64,000 bases of DNA from an uncultured Pseudomonadota bacterium (GCA_913061235.1 CAJXTB010000003.1:62001-126000), one strand, 5' to 3'. Counted from the first letter of the stretch, positions 16,196-25,944 are shown. A program made the numbers and translations. The notes: a model not told the origin generated them from the letters alone.

Positions 16196-17943
16196 GCGAT
16201 AACAAACCCAGCAACTGGAGTCTGTACAAGCGGATGTGGCCGTATATGAAGCCGTACTGGTGGATGTACCTGCTCGCGATGCTGTGTGCGCCACCCACCA
16301 CACTGCTGACCGTATACCAGCCCATTCTGCTAAAGCGCGCGATTGACGACCACATTCGAGTCGGCGATATCGCTGGCGTGCAGAGCGTAGCCCTGTGGTA
16401 CCTGGGAGCGCTGCTGGCTTCCTTTGTGCTGCAGGTCGGCTTCTCCGTGCTGATGTCGTACGCCGCACTGCGAACCATCACCCGTCTGCGTGAAGGTGTG
16501 TACCGTCACACCATGGCGCTCAAGCAGTCGTTCTACGATGTTCGACCCACTGGACAGCTGCTCACCCGAGCCACCAACGACATTGAGTCGCTAGGTGAGA
16601 CGCTGACTGCAGGTGCGGTGACGATTGTCCTCGATGTGCTGCTTATCATCGGCATTCTCGTCGCCATGTTCTTCTACGAGCCGCGCCTGACGCTCGTTTT
16701 GCTGTGCATGGCGCCGGTCATCGCCATCATCCTGGACAGGCTCCGCCGCGTCTTACGCCGCTTGTACCTGGAGATCCGCGAGAGCTTGTCAGCTGTAAAC
16801 GCCTACTTGGCGGAGCGGCTTCAAGGAGTCGCGGTGGTTCAGCTGTACTCGGATGAAGCGCGCAGCAATGCCGAATTCACAAGCCGCGTGGACCGCTACC
16901 GAGATGCCACCGTTCGCAGCAACATCTGGGATGCCCTGATCTACGCCATCATGGACGGACTCACCTCTGTCAGCGTGGGGCTCATCCTGTGGGCTGGAAC
17001 GGGTGCAGTCCTTGCCGAGCCCATGAACCCAGGCGTCTTGGTCGCATTCGTCGACTTTGTCGGCAAGCTCTTCCGCCCCATCCAAGAGTTCAGCGGCAAG
17101 CTGTCCATCTTGCAGCGTGCCGCATCTGCCCTCGAGAAAATCTTCGGCCTTCTAGACGAGAAAGCGTTCATCGAAGACGGTGATGCGTCGCTCGCGACCG
17201 TCGAAGGCCACTTGGTCCTCAAGAATGTCCAGTTCGCGTACCGAGACGGCTCCAAGGTCCTACACGGAATCGACCTAGAGCTTCACGCCGGCGAGGTCGT
17301 GGCACTGGTGGGACGCACTGGCTCCGGCAAGACCACCATTGGAAAGCTGCTGACCCGCGCCTACGACGGCTACACAGGCTCCATCACCCTAGACGGCGTT
17401 GAGCTCTCCGACCTGTCCAAGGCAGCGGTTCGCCGGTCCATCGGCATGGTTCGACAAGACGTCCAGCTGTTCCCTGGAGATGTGCGCTTCAACCTAGCCC
17501 TAGGCGCAGACCTCACAGATGACGCGCTCATGGCCGCAGTCGATGTTGCCAATGCCGGTCCTGCGGTCGAGGCCCTCGGGGGTCTAGACGGCCGTGTCGC
17601 ACACAAGGGCAGCAACCTGTCGGTGGGTGAAGCACAGCTACTGTCCTTCGCGAGAACCATCGCGCACAATCCGCCGCTGGTCATCTTGGACGAGGCCACC
17701 GCAAGCGTGGACACCATGACCGAAGCACGCATTCAAGCCGCAACCGACGCCATCCTGGCGCGAAAGACGGTGCTGGTCATCGCTCACCGCCTGTCGACCA
17801 TTGTGGGCAGTGACCGCATTGTGGTGTTGGACGCCGGCCGAGTCATTGAAGTGGGCAGCCATGCCGAGCTGCTCGAAGCGGACGGGGTGTACGCAGAGCT
17901 GTACCAACAGCAGTTTGCCGAGCCCGGCGAACAGATCGCATGA
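16192..17943 (+). CDS. ABC exporter half-transporter, catalytic-site subunit
   Basis: 583 residues, membrane domain then NBD. Walker A GRTGSGKTT is at 374-382, Walker B LVILDEATA at 496-504 has the catalytic Glu501, and the signature is altered to LSVGEAQ at 476-482. Because each ATP site pairs one subunit's Walker motifs with the other's signature, this altered signature faces the Asp-type Walker B of the upstream subunit. The pair therefore has one good and one degenerate site, as in known heterodimers. Start and stop overlap both neighbours as ATGA. The MdlA/MdlB pair of enterobacteria is a fair comparison for the arrangement. Confidence 0.9.
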   Translation: MSDNKPSNWSLYKRMWPYMKPYWWMYLLAMLCAPPTTLLTVYQPILLKRAIDDHIRVGDIAGVQSVALWYLGALLASFVLQVGFSVLMSYAALRTITRLREGVYRHTMALKQSFYDVRPTGQLLTRATNDIESLGETLTAGAVTIVLDVLLIIGILVAMFFYEPRLTLVLLCMAPVIAIILDRLRRVLRRLYLEIRESLSAVNAYLAERLQGVAVVQLYSDEARSNAEFTSRVDRYRDATVRSNIWDALIYAIMDGLTSVSVGLILWAGTGAVLAEPMNPGVLVAFVDFVGKLFRPIQEFSGKLSILQRAASALEKIFGLLDEKAFIEDGDASLATVEGHLVLKNVQFAYRDGSKVLHGIDLELHAGEVVALVGRTGSGKTTIGKLLTRAYDGYTGSITLDGVELSDLSKAAVRRSIGMVRQDVQLFPGDVRFNLALGADLTDDALMAAVDVANAGPAVEALGGLDGRVAHKGSNLSVGEAQLLSFARTIAHNPPLVILDEATASVDTMTEARIQAATDAILARKTVLVIAHRLSTIVGSDRIVVLDAGRVIEVGSHAELLEADGVYAELYQQQFAEPGEQIA

Positions 17944-18644
17944 GCGACACACCGCGAGCCGTCACCGTCTTGTCGGGAGCTGGACTGTCTGCCGCGTCCG
18001 GTGTGCCAACCTTCCGCGACGCCGACGGACTGTGGGAAGGCCACAAGGTGCAAGACGTCGCCACACCCGAAGCATGGCTGCGAGATGCCGAGCTGGTACG
18101 CACCTTCTATGATGAGCGGCGCATTGCCTGCGCCAAGGTTGTGCCTAATCCAGGCCACACGGCTCTGGCGGAGCTTCAGCGCGCCTGGGGTTCGGACCGA
18201 GTCGTTCTGGTCACCCAGAACATCGATGGACTGCTACAAGCGGGCGGATGCAGCAATGTCATTGAGATGCACGGCAGCCTGTTTCGACTGCGGTGCGAGC
18301 ACGATGAGACGCACCCGCACGTTGCCGTCAAAGGGGCGCAGTCGCGGACAGCCACCTGCCGAGTCTGCGGCGGACGCCTGCGACCGGCGGTGGTGTGGTT
18401 CGGTGAAATCCCAAACCACATGGAGCGAATCCAAGAGGCAACGTGGTCGTGCGACACGTTCATCAGCGTAGGCACGAGCGGCGTCGTCTACCCGGCGGCT
18501 GGCCTGTCGCAGATTGCCAAAGCGGGTGGTGCAACCACCATTGAGGTCAACCCCAACCCGGTTGGCGGTGGCTTCGACTACGTGCTGAACCAAGGGTCCG
18601 AGGTCGCCTTGCCCAAGCTCATCGCCACCTGGCTGGACGCGTAG
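17940..18644 (+). CDS. cobB: Sir2-family NAD-dependent protein deacylase, class III type
   Basis: 234-residue sirtuin. NAD-binding VLSGAGLSAASGVPTFRDADG at 10-30 is split here as LSGAGLSAASG and PTFRD, followed by TQNIDGLL at 92-99, catalytic His111 in IEMHGS, and VVWFGE after the zinc site. Tyr57 and Arg60 in FYDERR match the Tyr-x-x-Arg pair that lets class III sirtuins (SIRT5, E. coli CobB) remove succinyl or malonyl groups. The zinc site shows Cys140 and Cys143, but the first pair is only Cys119 followed by His, as in CobB-like enzymes that lack the full set. It is coupled by ATGA to the ABC exporter and lies 4 bp from the response regulator. Confidence 0.9.
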   Translation: MSDTPRAVTVLSGAGLSAASGVPTFRDADGLWEGHKVQDVATPEAWLRDAELVRTFYDERRIACAKVVPNPGHTALAELQRAWGSDRVVLVTQNIDGLLQAGGCSNVIEMHGSLFRLRCEHDETHPHVAVKGAQSRTATCRVCGGRLRPAVVWFGEIPNHMERIQEATWSCDTFISVGTSGVVYPAAGLSQIAKAGGATTIEVNPNPVGGGFDYVLNQGSEVALPKLIATWLDA

Positions 18645-18648
18645 CGCC

Positions 18649-19332
18649 ATGACAGATGCACTGCGAATCCTGCTCATTGAAGACGAAGCTCGCATTGCTG
18701 ACCTTCTCGTCCGCGGTCTTGAGGAAGAGGGCCACGCGGTCCGGGTTGCTGGGACGCTGGCCCAAGCCCGACAAGCACTCGCAGAGGCGGTCCCCTTCCA
18801 CGTCATGGTCGTTGACCGTATGCTTCCAGATGGCGATGGCTTGCAGCTGGTTCGACAGTTGCGGGCGGGTGGCGACGCAACCCCAATCTTAGTCCTGACC
18901 GCACGCGACGCCGTCAAGGACCGGGTCGACGGCCTGCACGGTGGAGCCGACGACTACCTGGCGAAGCCCTTTGACTTCTCTGAGCTCTTGGCGCGAGTCG
19001 GCGCCATCTGCCGTCGGTCCCGCCCAGCGGAGGTGATGCAGTGTGGTGACCTGACCGTCGACACGAAGTCCCTGCGCGTTCATAGAGACGGGTCGGAGAT
19101 TCGGCTGACCGCGCAGGAGTACCGCTTCTTGGCTTATCTGATGGAGAATCGGGGCCGAGTGGTCAGTCGTGCGCAAATCCTAGAGGCCGTGTGGGAGACG
19201 ACCAACGACCCGGGAACCAACGTGGTCGATGTGTACATGAGCTACTTGCGCACCAAGATCGACCGCGGACATGAGAACAAGCTGCTGCACACGGTCCGGG
19301 GCCTCGGATACCTGCTGGAAGACGGACATTGA
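18649..19332 (+). CDS. OmpR/PhoB-family response regulator (CusR/CopR type)
   Basis: 227 residues: receiver domain with acidic pair Glu11-Asp12, phospho-acceptor Asp56 in VVDRMLPDGDG, a Thr in LVLTARD and Lys in LAKPFDF, then a winged helix from about 125 with RLTAQEYRFLAYLMENRG and VDVYMSYLRTKID. It is coupled to the histidine kinase gene by TTGA and precedes a CusCBA-type pump, the layout of copper- or silver-responsive cusRS/copRS systems. It likely activates the pump operon on metal stress in the envelope. Direct binding sites were not identified. Confidence 0.92.
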   Translation: MTDALRILLIEDEARIADLLVRGLEEEGHAVRVAGTLAQARQALAEAVPFHVMVVDRMLPDGDGLQLVRQLRAGGDATPILVLTARDAVKDRVDGLHGGADDYLAKPFDFSELLARVGAICRRSRPAEVMQCGDLTVDTKSLRVHRDGSEIRLTAQEYRFLAYLMENRGRVVSRAQILEAVWETTNDPGTNVVDVYMSYLRTKIDRGHENKLLHTVRGLGYLLEDGH

Positions 19333-20624
19333 CGTCGTTGCGAACGCGACTGCTTCGCATCTTTCTGGTGTTCGCAGCGCTGACCCTTGTGGGTTCCGCG
19401 CTGGGCACAGCGACGGTGCTGCACCTACGAGCTCTCGCATCGCTTGACCGCACGCTGATGGCCGCCGCCTTGGCGGAAGCCCATCCATGGCAAGACGAGC
19501 GGTACGACAACACCTTCGCCCGCAGCTCCGTGCGCGTCTTCCCCTGGGACGCTGACAATCCCGTTGTACCCACAGAATACATCGAACATGCTCTCGAATA
19601 TCACCTGCCTGTCTGGGTAGACCAACCACCCGAGCGGGTCCTACTGCTCGCCGTCCAGTCCGAAGACGGTCAGCTAGGCGACGACAGCGAGTTCGTGGTG
19701 GTCGCTGCAGCACCCGCCGTTCGATTGACACAGACGGTTGTGCCGTTTCTCCTGTCGTATGGTGCAGTGGCTTCGGTGGCGCTGCTTGCCGCTGGAGCAC
19801 TACTGTGGGTGGTCCTGTCTCGAGCAATGGGACCGTTAGAGCAGGCGTCTCGGCGCATTGGCGAGGTTGGGCGCCTCGATGCCCAGTCACGGCTTGAGCT
19901 CGAAGGCCCACCCGAAGTTCGCGGGCTGCTGGAAGCCACCAACCAGCTCTTGGCCCGGTTGGAAGCCGCCTACCAGTCGCAGATCAGCTTCACAGCACTC
20001 GCAGCACACGAGCTTCGCACGCCAGTGACCGTACTCAAGGGAGAAGTAGACGTGGCCTTGCGCCGTGAGCGAACGCCATCAGACTACAAACAGGTCCTAC
20101 AGCGTCTGCAGGCCGAGTTTGACCGACTGCACGCACTGGTCGATGGCCTGCTGCTGCTCTCACGCGTCGACGCCGGACAGGTCGAGCAAGGCAAGCAGGT
20201 CGAGCGTCTCTCCCACCCCATTCACCGCGCCCTCGGCCAAGAACGAACCACGCTGGACCACGCTGGATGCCACCTTCAGCTGGACCTCCAGGCAGACCCC
20301 GAGCTGTCCATCCACGTGGCACTGCTCACCAGTGCTGTGGCCACGTTGCTGCGCAATGCGGCGGAACATGCACCGGGGTCCACCGTATGGGTCACCACAA
20401 CGTCGACCCCAACCGAAGCGACGATTTGTATCCACGACGACGGACCTGGCATTGTCGACCCACAACAAATGATGGAGCGATTCAGCCGGTCCAACACCGC
20501 CGGAATGGGACTCGGTCTTCCGATTGCCGCTGAGGTCGCCCGAAGACATGGGGGCGACTTGGCGGTGACATCCGACGGCGGCACCCGCGTCACACTCTCG
20601 CTGCCACTTCTAATGCAACTCTAA
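19329..20624 (+). CDS. Sensor histidine kinase of the metal-efflux locus
   Basis: 431 residues from TTG 19329, overlapping the regulator stop. First membrane helix is about 8-30, periplasmic sensor about 40-135, second helix about 137-163, then a HAMP-like linker, the dimerisation helix with phospho-acceptor His227 in AAHELRTPVTVL, and an ATPase domain with N box LLRNAAEHAPG, DDGPGI and GMGLGLPIAAEVARRHGG. The periplasmic part has several His and acidic residues but no clear Met cluster, so the metal it senses is open. Partner of the upstream response regulator; the efflux genes follow 54 bp downstream. Confidence 0.92.
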   Translation: MTSLRTRLLRIFLVFAALTLVGSALGTATVLHLRALASLDRTLMAAALAEAHPWQDERYDNTFARSSVRVFPWDADNPVVPTEYIEHALEYHLPVWVDQPPERVLLLAVQSEDGQLGDDSEFVVVAAAPAVRLTQTVVPFLLSYGAVASVALLAAGALLWVVLSRAMGPLEQASRRIGEVGRLDAQSRLELEGPPEVRGLLEATNQLLARLEAAYQSQISFTALAAHELRTPVTVLKGEVDVALRRERTPSDYKQVLQRLQAEFDRLHALVDGLLLLSRVDAGQVEQGKQVERLSHPIHRALGQERTTLDHAGCHLQLDLQADPELSIHVALLTSAVATLLRNAAEHAPGSTVWVTTTSTPTEATICIHDDGPGIVDPQQMMERFSRSNTAGMGLGLPIAAEVARRHGGDLAVTSDGGTRVTLSLPLLMQL

Positions 20625-20678
20625 GGTCGGTCTCACCTGCCTCCAATGTACCGCTCATACAGCGGGCCTGGAGGTAGG

Positions 20679-21839
20679 ATGACGTGGACCCTGATCTGGC
20701 TTGCTGTCGCGTCGGCGCAGACCGTCGAAGACGAGGTTCTGGCACGCGCGGCTGAGGTGTGGTCTGCCCAGGCCGGCCGTGCGCCAGTGGCTCGGGAACG
20801 TGCGGCACAGCAGGCAGCCCGGCGCTCCGGCATTGGGCCGTCGTCCGTGTTCGTGGCCAGCCAAGTCGGTGAGCCCACACAGCGACAGCTAGAGGTCGGT
20901 GTGGAGCAACCGCTGGACCTGGGTCTGTCGCGCTATCGAGTGAGCCGACTAAGCCGTGGGGTCGCGTCAGCAGAGCTTCAGGTGGACCAGTTTCATGCGC
21001 AACTCCAGGCATTTGAGGCCTGGAGTGAGTGGTGGGTGACGGCGTCCGTTGTTGCCCATGTCGAAGAACACATCACCGAGCTCGAAGGTCAGATGGCCCC
21101 CTTCTTAGCGGCCGAAGAGGCGGGCACGGTGGCCCCGGCATCGCTCGCAGACCTCCAGACCGGCCTGTGGATGGCGCGTGGAGAGCTGCTGGGACTGCAG
21201 CGCGACTTGGCGGCGCAAGAGGTGGTCGCCCATCAACGCCTCGGCTCTGCTGTCCTTCCGCGCGGACAAGATGTCGATGCCCTCTTTCCACAGCAATCTC
21301 CATGGGGCAGCCGTCCGCCGAACAGCGTTCCGGTGTCCGCCGAAGCGCAGTCCGAGCTACGCCGCGCACAGGCTGCACAGGCCAGTTTTGAGCGACTGCC
21401 CACCATTCGCGGCGGCGTGATGTGGGCCCCGAACGGCCAGGACGAGCTGGTCCCCTTCGCACTCCTAGGCGTCTCCATGCCTCTACAAGCGGGTCTTGGT
21501 GCCGAGCGCGCTCGTCTGCGCGGTGAAGCCTCCGCTTGGCAAGCGCAGGCCGAGTGGGAGGCAGTCCAGTTTGAGCAGCAGTGGACTGCCGAGAACCAGT
21601 CTTGGCTGGCAGGACGGGAGGAGGTCGAGGCACGGCAGGAACAGATGGTCACGCCTCTGGCTGACCGCGCGGAACGCCTGCGTCTGGCCGCAGAACAAGG
21701 CCTCGTCCCACTGTCTCGCTGGGTTCAAGCGAGCCGAGACGCCCGTGAAGCGGAACATGAAGAGATTCACCTGCGCGCTGAACTGCACCGGAGTTCAGCC
21801 AGAGCTCACGCCCTCAAAGTCCTGTTGGAGACCCCATGA
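20679..21839 (+). CDS. TolC-like outer-membrane efflux protein (CusC/CzcC type)
   Basis: 386 residues with a short signal peptide, WLIWLAVASAQ-like (MTWTLIWLAVASAQT), then long amphipathic helices with many Gln, Glu and Ala, as in TolC tunnel barrels. The C-terminal helix hairpin contains ERLRLAAEQGLVPLSRWVQA. I chose ATG 20679 because GGAGG sits four bases upstream and the signal peptide begins there; a CCGCT/AGCGG hairpin precedes the site. It is somewhat shorter than E. coli TolC or CusC (about 440 or more). It is coupled to the adaptor gene by ATGA and completes a cell-envelope-spanning pump with it and the RND protein. Confidence 0.82.
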   Translation: MTWTLIWLAVASAQTVEDEVLARAAEVWSAQAGRAPVARERAAQQAARRSGIGPSSVFVASQVGEPTQRQLEVGVEQPLDLGLSRYRVSRLSRGVASAELQVDQFHAQLQAFEAWSEWWVTASVVAHVEEHITELEGQMAPFLAAEEAGTVAPASLADLQTGLWMARGELLGLQRDLAAQEVVAHQRLGSAVLPRGQDVDALFPQQSPWGSRPPNSVPVSAEAQSELRRAQAAQASFERLPTIRGGVMWAPNGQDELVPFALLGVSMPLQAGLGAERARLRGEASAWQAQAEWEAVQFEQQWTAENQSWLAGREEVEARQEQMVTPLADRAERLRLAAEQGLVPLSRWVQASRDAREAEHEEIHLRAELHRSSARAHALKVLLETP

Positions 21840-22855
21840 TTCTCTGGTTATTCCTCGTCGCATGCGGTCACCCCGAAGCTCCTGAAGCCCCCAAGCCGTC
21901 GTACGCAGAGCGAACCGAGTGGTCGGCGGTACAGAGCCCAACGACCGTTCCGATTGTCACCCTTCCCGCTGAGGCCGTGCCAGCGCCGTCGTCAGAGGTA
22001 CAGCTCGCTCCACCAGCAGCCGGACGCATCTTGCGATGGCATGTCTCTCCTGGAGACACCATCACCGTCGACACCCCGTTGGCTGACCTCGCCAGTCCAC
22101 AGCTCACGGCCCTCCGAGCCCGAGTGTCCACCCTGTCTGGCCGGGCGCAACAGGCGCGTACCCAGCGCGACCTTATGCAAGCCAGTGCTGCCAGTGGCGT
22201 GGTCAGCCGCATGGACCTTCAGGCAGCCCAGGCCACCCTGCGCGAGACTGAGTCCGAGCTTGCAGGCACTCGCAGTGAGCTCGCCGCCTACGGCGGGCAG
22301 AGCGGCGCTGGACTGACATGGACCTCCGCCTATGACGGCATTGTCGGGGAAATCCACTGTCCTGTCGGACCGGTGCAAGACGGCGTCTCCTGCCTGACCG
22401 TACAACGCGACCGTCAGGTTCTTCTCGAGGTCCGTGTGCCCGCCCGCCACCTCGCTGCACTCGAAGGCCCCCTGCGCGCGGACTTTACGTCCCTCGATGG
22501 CTCACACAGTCCGTTCGTTGAGGTGTCACGGGCGCCAGCAATCGACCGCCACACCCGAAGTCTGCTCGTTCAGTTCCGCACACAAGACGATGTCATGCCG
22601 GGAGCAGCCGGTCGAGCCGTGCTCTCCGCTCCGCGTGCCCAAGACCTCTTCCTCATTCCGCGCTCCGCCCTCACCCGCTCTGACGGCGTGCCCTCGGTCT
22701 TTGTGGGTAGTGCAGACGCCCCCGAATCGCGCGCTGTCCAGGTACTCGGAGGCGACGATGCCAGCGCACTCGTGCGTGGGGTTGAAGCCACCGACCAGGT
22801 GGCCACCCGGGGCGTGTTCTTGCTGAAGAGTCTGATGGCTCAGGAGGCGCAATGA
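21836..22855 (+). CDS. RND efflux periplasmic adaptor lipoprotein (CusB/CzcB type)
   Basis: 339-residue HlyD-type membrane fusion protein. It starts MILWLFLVAC, a lipobox with Cys10 for lipid anchoring. A lipoyl-like half at about 60-80 (RILRWHVSPGDTITVDTPLADL) is followed by a helical hairpin (LSGRAQQARTQRDLMQAS), the second lipoyl half, then beta-barrel and membrane-proximal parts. No CusB-type N-terminal Met trio is visible. ATGA overlaps join it to the outer-membrane gene before it and the RND gene after it. It links the two in one complex. Confidence 0.88.
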   Translation: MILWLFLVACGHPEAPEAPKPSYAERTEWSAVQSPTTVPIVTLPAEAVPAPSSEVQLAPPAAGRILRWHVSPGDTITVDTPLADLASPQLTALRARVSTLSGRAQQARTQRDLMQASAASGVVSRMDLQAAQATLRETESELAGTRSELAAYGGQSGAGLTWTSAYDGIVGEIHCPVGPVQDGVSCLTVQRDRQVLLEVRVPARHLAALEGPLRADFTSLDGSHSPFVEVSRAPAIDRHTRSLLVQFRTQDDVMPGAAGRAVLSAPRAQDLFLIPRSALTRSDGVPSVFVGSADAPESRAVQVLGGDDASALVRGVEATDQVATRGVFLLKSLMAQEAQ

Positions 22856-25800
22856 ACCTCGTCGCAGGGCTCATCGCCGCCTCCGTCCGCCACCGCTGGA
22901 TGGTCCTCTTTCTCACTCTGCTCGCAGCGGTCGGCGGCGTCTTCGCAACCCAGCGAATGACATTCGACGCGTTTCCGGACATCACAAATGTCCAGGTACA
23001 AATCCTGACCACAGCCGCTGGCCTAGGCTCGGAAGAGGTCGAGATGCTGGTGACATTGCCTGTGGAACGCTCCCTCGGCGGCGTGGACGGCATCACCGAA
23101 TTGCGCAGCATCTCGCGCCCCGGTGTGTCATCCGTCACCGCTGTCTTTGAAGACGGGACCGACCGGTGGCTCGCACGCCAGAAGGTGAAGGAGCAGGTAG
23201 ACATCGCCCGTGGCGAGATTCCCGAGTCCGCAGGAACACCGGAGCTCGCACCGCCCACCACGGGCCTTGGAGAGGTGTTCCAGTTCACGGTTGGCAGTGA
23301 CTCCATGCAGCCACATGAGCTGTACCGCGTCTTCGAGCGCGACATTGCGCCACGCCTGCGGTCCATTGAAGGCGTGGTCGAGGTCAACGCCTGGGGCGGC
23401 GCCATCCCACAAGTGGACGTGCGTCTAGACCCGTACGCCTTGGTCGCTCACAACATCTCCATGACCGAGGTCGCGAGCGCGCTTGAGGACGCTGTGGCCA
23501 TTACCTCAGCGGGTGACCTGTCATCTGGCGAGGAGCGCGCAAGCGTTCGAGCGAGCTCAAACCCAGAGACCCCGGAGGCCCTCGCAGACATTGTGGTCCG
23601 GTCCGACAGCAACGGCGCCGTGTTGCTCGGTCAGCTCGGTACCGTCGGCATGGGCGGCGGGCTCACGGTCGGTCTCGGCACCGCAGACGGCGAAGGCGAA
23701 GTCATCTTCGCCATGGTCCAGCTGCTGGCCGGAGCCGACGCCTTGTCCGTGGTTGAGGAGGTTCGTGCCACGTTGCCGCAGATCACAGCAGCCATCCCCA
23801 CCGACGTCCACATCGACCCCATCTACGACCGCGAAAAGCTGGTCGGAAGCACCCTGGAGACGGTGTCGCACTCGCTGCTTGAGGGCGCATTGCTCGTGGT
23901 GTTCATCCTGTTGCTGCTGCTCGGAAACCTGCGCGCCGGGCTGCTTGTCGCCTCGGTGATTCCCTTGTCCATGCTCGGCGCCTTTGTCGGACTGGCCGCG
24001 CTGGGCTTCTCCGGCAACCTCATGAGCCTGGGCGCGGTGGACTTTGGCCTGATTGTCGACGGCACCATTGTGGTCGTTGAGAGCATCCTAGCCATGCAGC
24101 TTGTTGGCCAATCACACCGGCAGAACGTGGTGAAGACCACCCAAGCCGTGACCCGACCCGTGCTGTTCGCCGTAGGCATTCTCATTCTCGTGTACCTGCC
24201 CGTCTTGATGATGTCGGGCACCGAGGGCAAGCTGTTTCGGCCCATGGCCGTCACGGTTCTGTTCGCGCTGGTGACCGCACTCTTCCTGTCGTTCACCTAC
24301 ATTCCAGCGGCGGCCTCGTTGCTACTCAAGCCAACCGGTGAGCACCATACGTTCGTCGTTCGCCTGCTGCGACGCGTGTACGACCCGGTCATGCGACGCC
24401 TGCAGAGCTTTCCCAAGACCGTCGCCAGTCTTGCTGCGGTGTGGATTGTTGTGAGTCTGGCTCTCGTGATGACCCTCGGCGTTGAGTTCGTTCCGCGGCT
24501 TGAGGAAGGCGACCTCGTTGTTCAGACTGCGCGGCTGCCATCCATCTCACCACAGATGGCTGCACAAGAAGTGGCGCGTATCGAGCGCATCCTCGGCAGC
24601 TTTCCCGAGGTAGAGCGGGTCGCCTCACGAACCGGTTCTCCCGCACTTGCGACCGACCCCATGGGACTCGAAGAAACCGACATCTTGATCCGGCTGCGCC
24701 CACGAGACGAGTGGCAGGCTGAGTCGACTGAAGCACTGGCGACAGCCATGGCCACACGCCTCGCAGTCGATGCTCCCGGTCCCGAGTACACGTTTACGCA
24801 GCCCATTGAGATGCGTTTTAACGAGCTGCTGGAGGGCATCACCGCAGACGTCGGAATCCAGATCCATGGCCACGACTTAGACGAGCTGCTCGCCCTTGGA
24901 CAGCGGTACGCCGCCGAGCTGGACACCATCCCCGGTGCCGCCGATGTCACAGCACCAACGGTCGATGGCATGCCCGGCGTAGACATCCAGATCGACAGCA
25001 TGGCCCTCGCCGCCGCCGACCTAGACGCCGCCGCTATTCACCAGATGGTAGCGGCTGTCCAGCGCGGTGTGACCGTCGGAAGCTGGCGTCGTGGCCAATA
25101 CCAAGAGCCCATCGTGCTCACCCTCGACATTCGCCAGTCGACTGCCCTCGCCGACCTGCCCATCGTGCTTCCGCAAGGTGGGCACATGACGCTGGGCGAC
25201 GTAGCGACGGTCGTCGAGACCACGACCCCCGCCGCCATTCGTCGTGCCGGCGGCTCACGTCGCGTGACGGTGCAGGCCAACGTGCGCGGACGTGACCTCG
25301 GCTCGTTCGTCGAAGAAGCCCGGTCGCGAATCGACGCCGTAGAGCGCCCTCAGGGCACCTGGATCAGCTGGGCCGGCAAGTACGAGCAACTGCAAGCCGC
25401 CGCACTGCGCACCGCCGTCTCTGTGCCATTGGTGCTGTTCCTCATTGTTGTCGTTCTGTACTACGCATTCGGAGCGTGGCGCCCCGCTTGGCTCATCTTC
25501 CTCAACGTCCCGGCAGCCGCGTCTGGCGGAGTGCTGGCTCTCGTCGCCCGTGGTTTGCCGCTGTCCATGAGCGCCATTGTCGGCTTCATCGCCCTCTTCG
25601 GCGTGGCCGTCATGAACGGCATCGTCCTGTTGTCCCGCACACGCGAGCTGCACAAGAACGGCACCAGCCAACAAGCCGCGATTCGCAGCGCCAGCGAGCG
25701 CTTCCGTCCCGTCTTGACCACGGCACTGGTCGCCGGCGTAGGATTCGTTCCCATGGCTATCGCGACCGGCATGGGCGCCGAAGTCCAGCGCCCTCTGGCC

Positions 25801-25944
25801 ACTGTCGTCATTGGCGGGCTGTGCACCAGCACGCCACTGACGCTGCTGGTCCTGCCTACGTTGTACGGCTGGTGGTTTGCAGACGAGGATGTGACGGCGG
25901 AAGACGCACCGCCAGACCCGCTACTCCCAGGAACGCTGGTCTAG
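22852..25944 (+). CDS. Heavy-metal-type RND efflux transporter (CusA/CzcA family)
   Basis: 1030 residues, the proton-driven inner-membrane pump. HME-subfamily marks are the N-terminal FDAFPDITNVQVQILT, GLGSEEVEMLVTLPVE and SRPGVSSVTAVFEDGTD, and in helix 4 DFGLIVDGTIVVVE with the proton-relay Asp. Twelve membrane helices form two repeats, the second ending with VGFIALFGVAVMNGIVLLS. The metal cannot be fixed from sequence: cus-type (Cu, Ag) and czc-type (Co, Zn, Cd) share these motifs, and no CusF-like protein is near. The 3' end overlaps the convergent lipoprotein gene by 24 bp. Confidence 0.92.
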   Translation: MNLVAGLIAASVRHRWMVLFLTLLAAVGGVFATQRMTFDAFPDITNVQVQILTTAAGLGSEEVEMLVTLPVERSLGGVDGITELRSISRPGVSSVTAVFEDGTDRWLARQKVKEQVDIARGEIPESAGTPELAPPTTGLGEVFQFTVGSDSMQPHELYRVFERDIAPRLRSIEGVVEVNAWGGAIPQVDVRLDPYALVAHNISMTEVASALEDAVAITSAGDLSSGEERASVRASSNPETPEALADIVVRSDSNGAVLLGQLGTVGMGGGLTVGLGTADGEGEVIFAMVQLLAGADALSVVEEVRATLPQITAAIPTDVHIDPIYDREKLVGSTLETVSHSLLEGALLVVFILLLLLGNLRAGLLVASVIPLSMLGAFVGLAALGFSGNLMSLGAVDFGLIVDGTIVVVESILAMQLVGQSHRQNVVKTTQAVTRPVLFAVGILILVYLPVLMMSGTEGKLFRPMAVTVLFALVTALFLSFTYIPAAASLLLKPTGEHHTFVVRLLRRVYDPVMRRLQSFPKTVASLAAVWIVVSLALVMTLGVEFVPRLEEGDLVVQTARLPSISPQMAAQEVARIERILGSFPEVERVASRTGSPALATDPMGLEETDILIRLRPRDEWQAESTEALATAMATRLAVDAPGPEYTFTQPIEMRFNELLEGITADVGIQIHGHDLDELLALGQRYAAELDTIPGAADVTAPTVDGMPGVDIQIDSMALAAADLDAAAIHQMVAAVQRGVTVGSWRRGQYQEPIVLTLDIRQSTALADLPIVLPQGGHMTLGDVATVVETTTPAAIRRAGGSRRVTVQANVRGRDLGSFVEEARSRIDAVERPQGTWISWAGKYEQLQAAALRTAVSVPLVLFLIVVVLYYAFGAWRPAWLIFLNVPAAASGGVLALVARGLPLSMSAIVGFIALFGVAVMNGIVLLSRTRELHKNGTSQQAAIRSASERFRPVLTTALVAGVGFVPMAIATGMGAEVQRPLATVVIGGLCTSTPLTLLVLPTLYGWWFADEDVTAEDAPPDPLLPGTLV

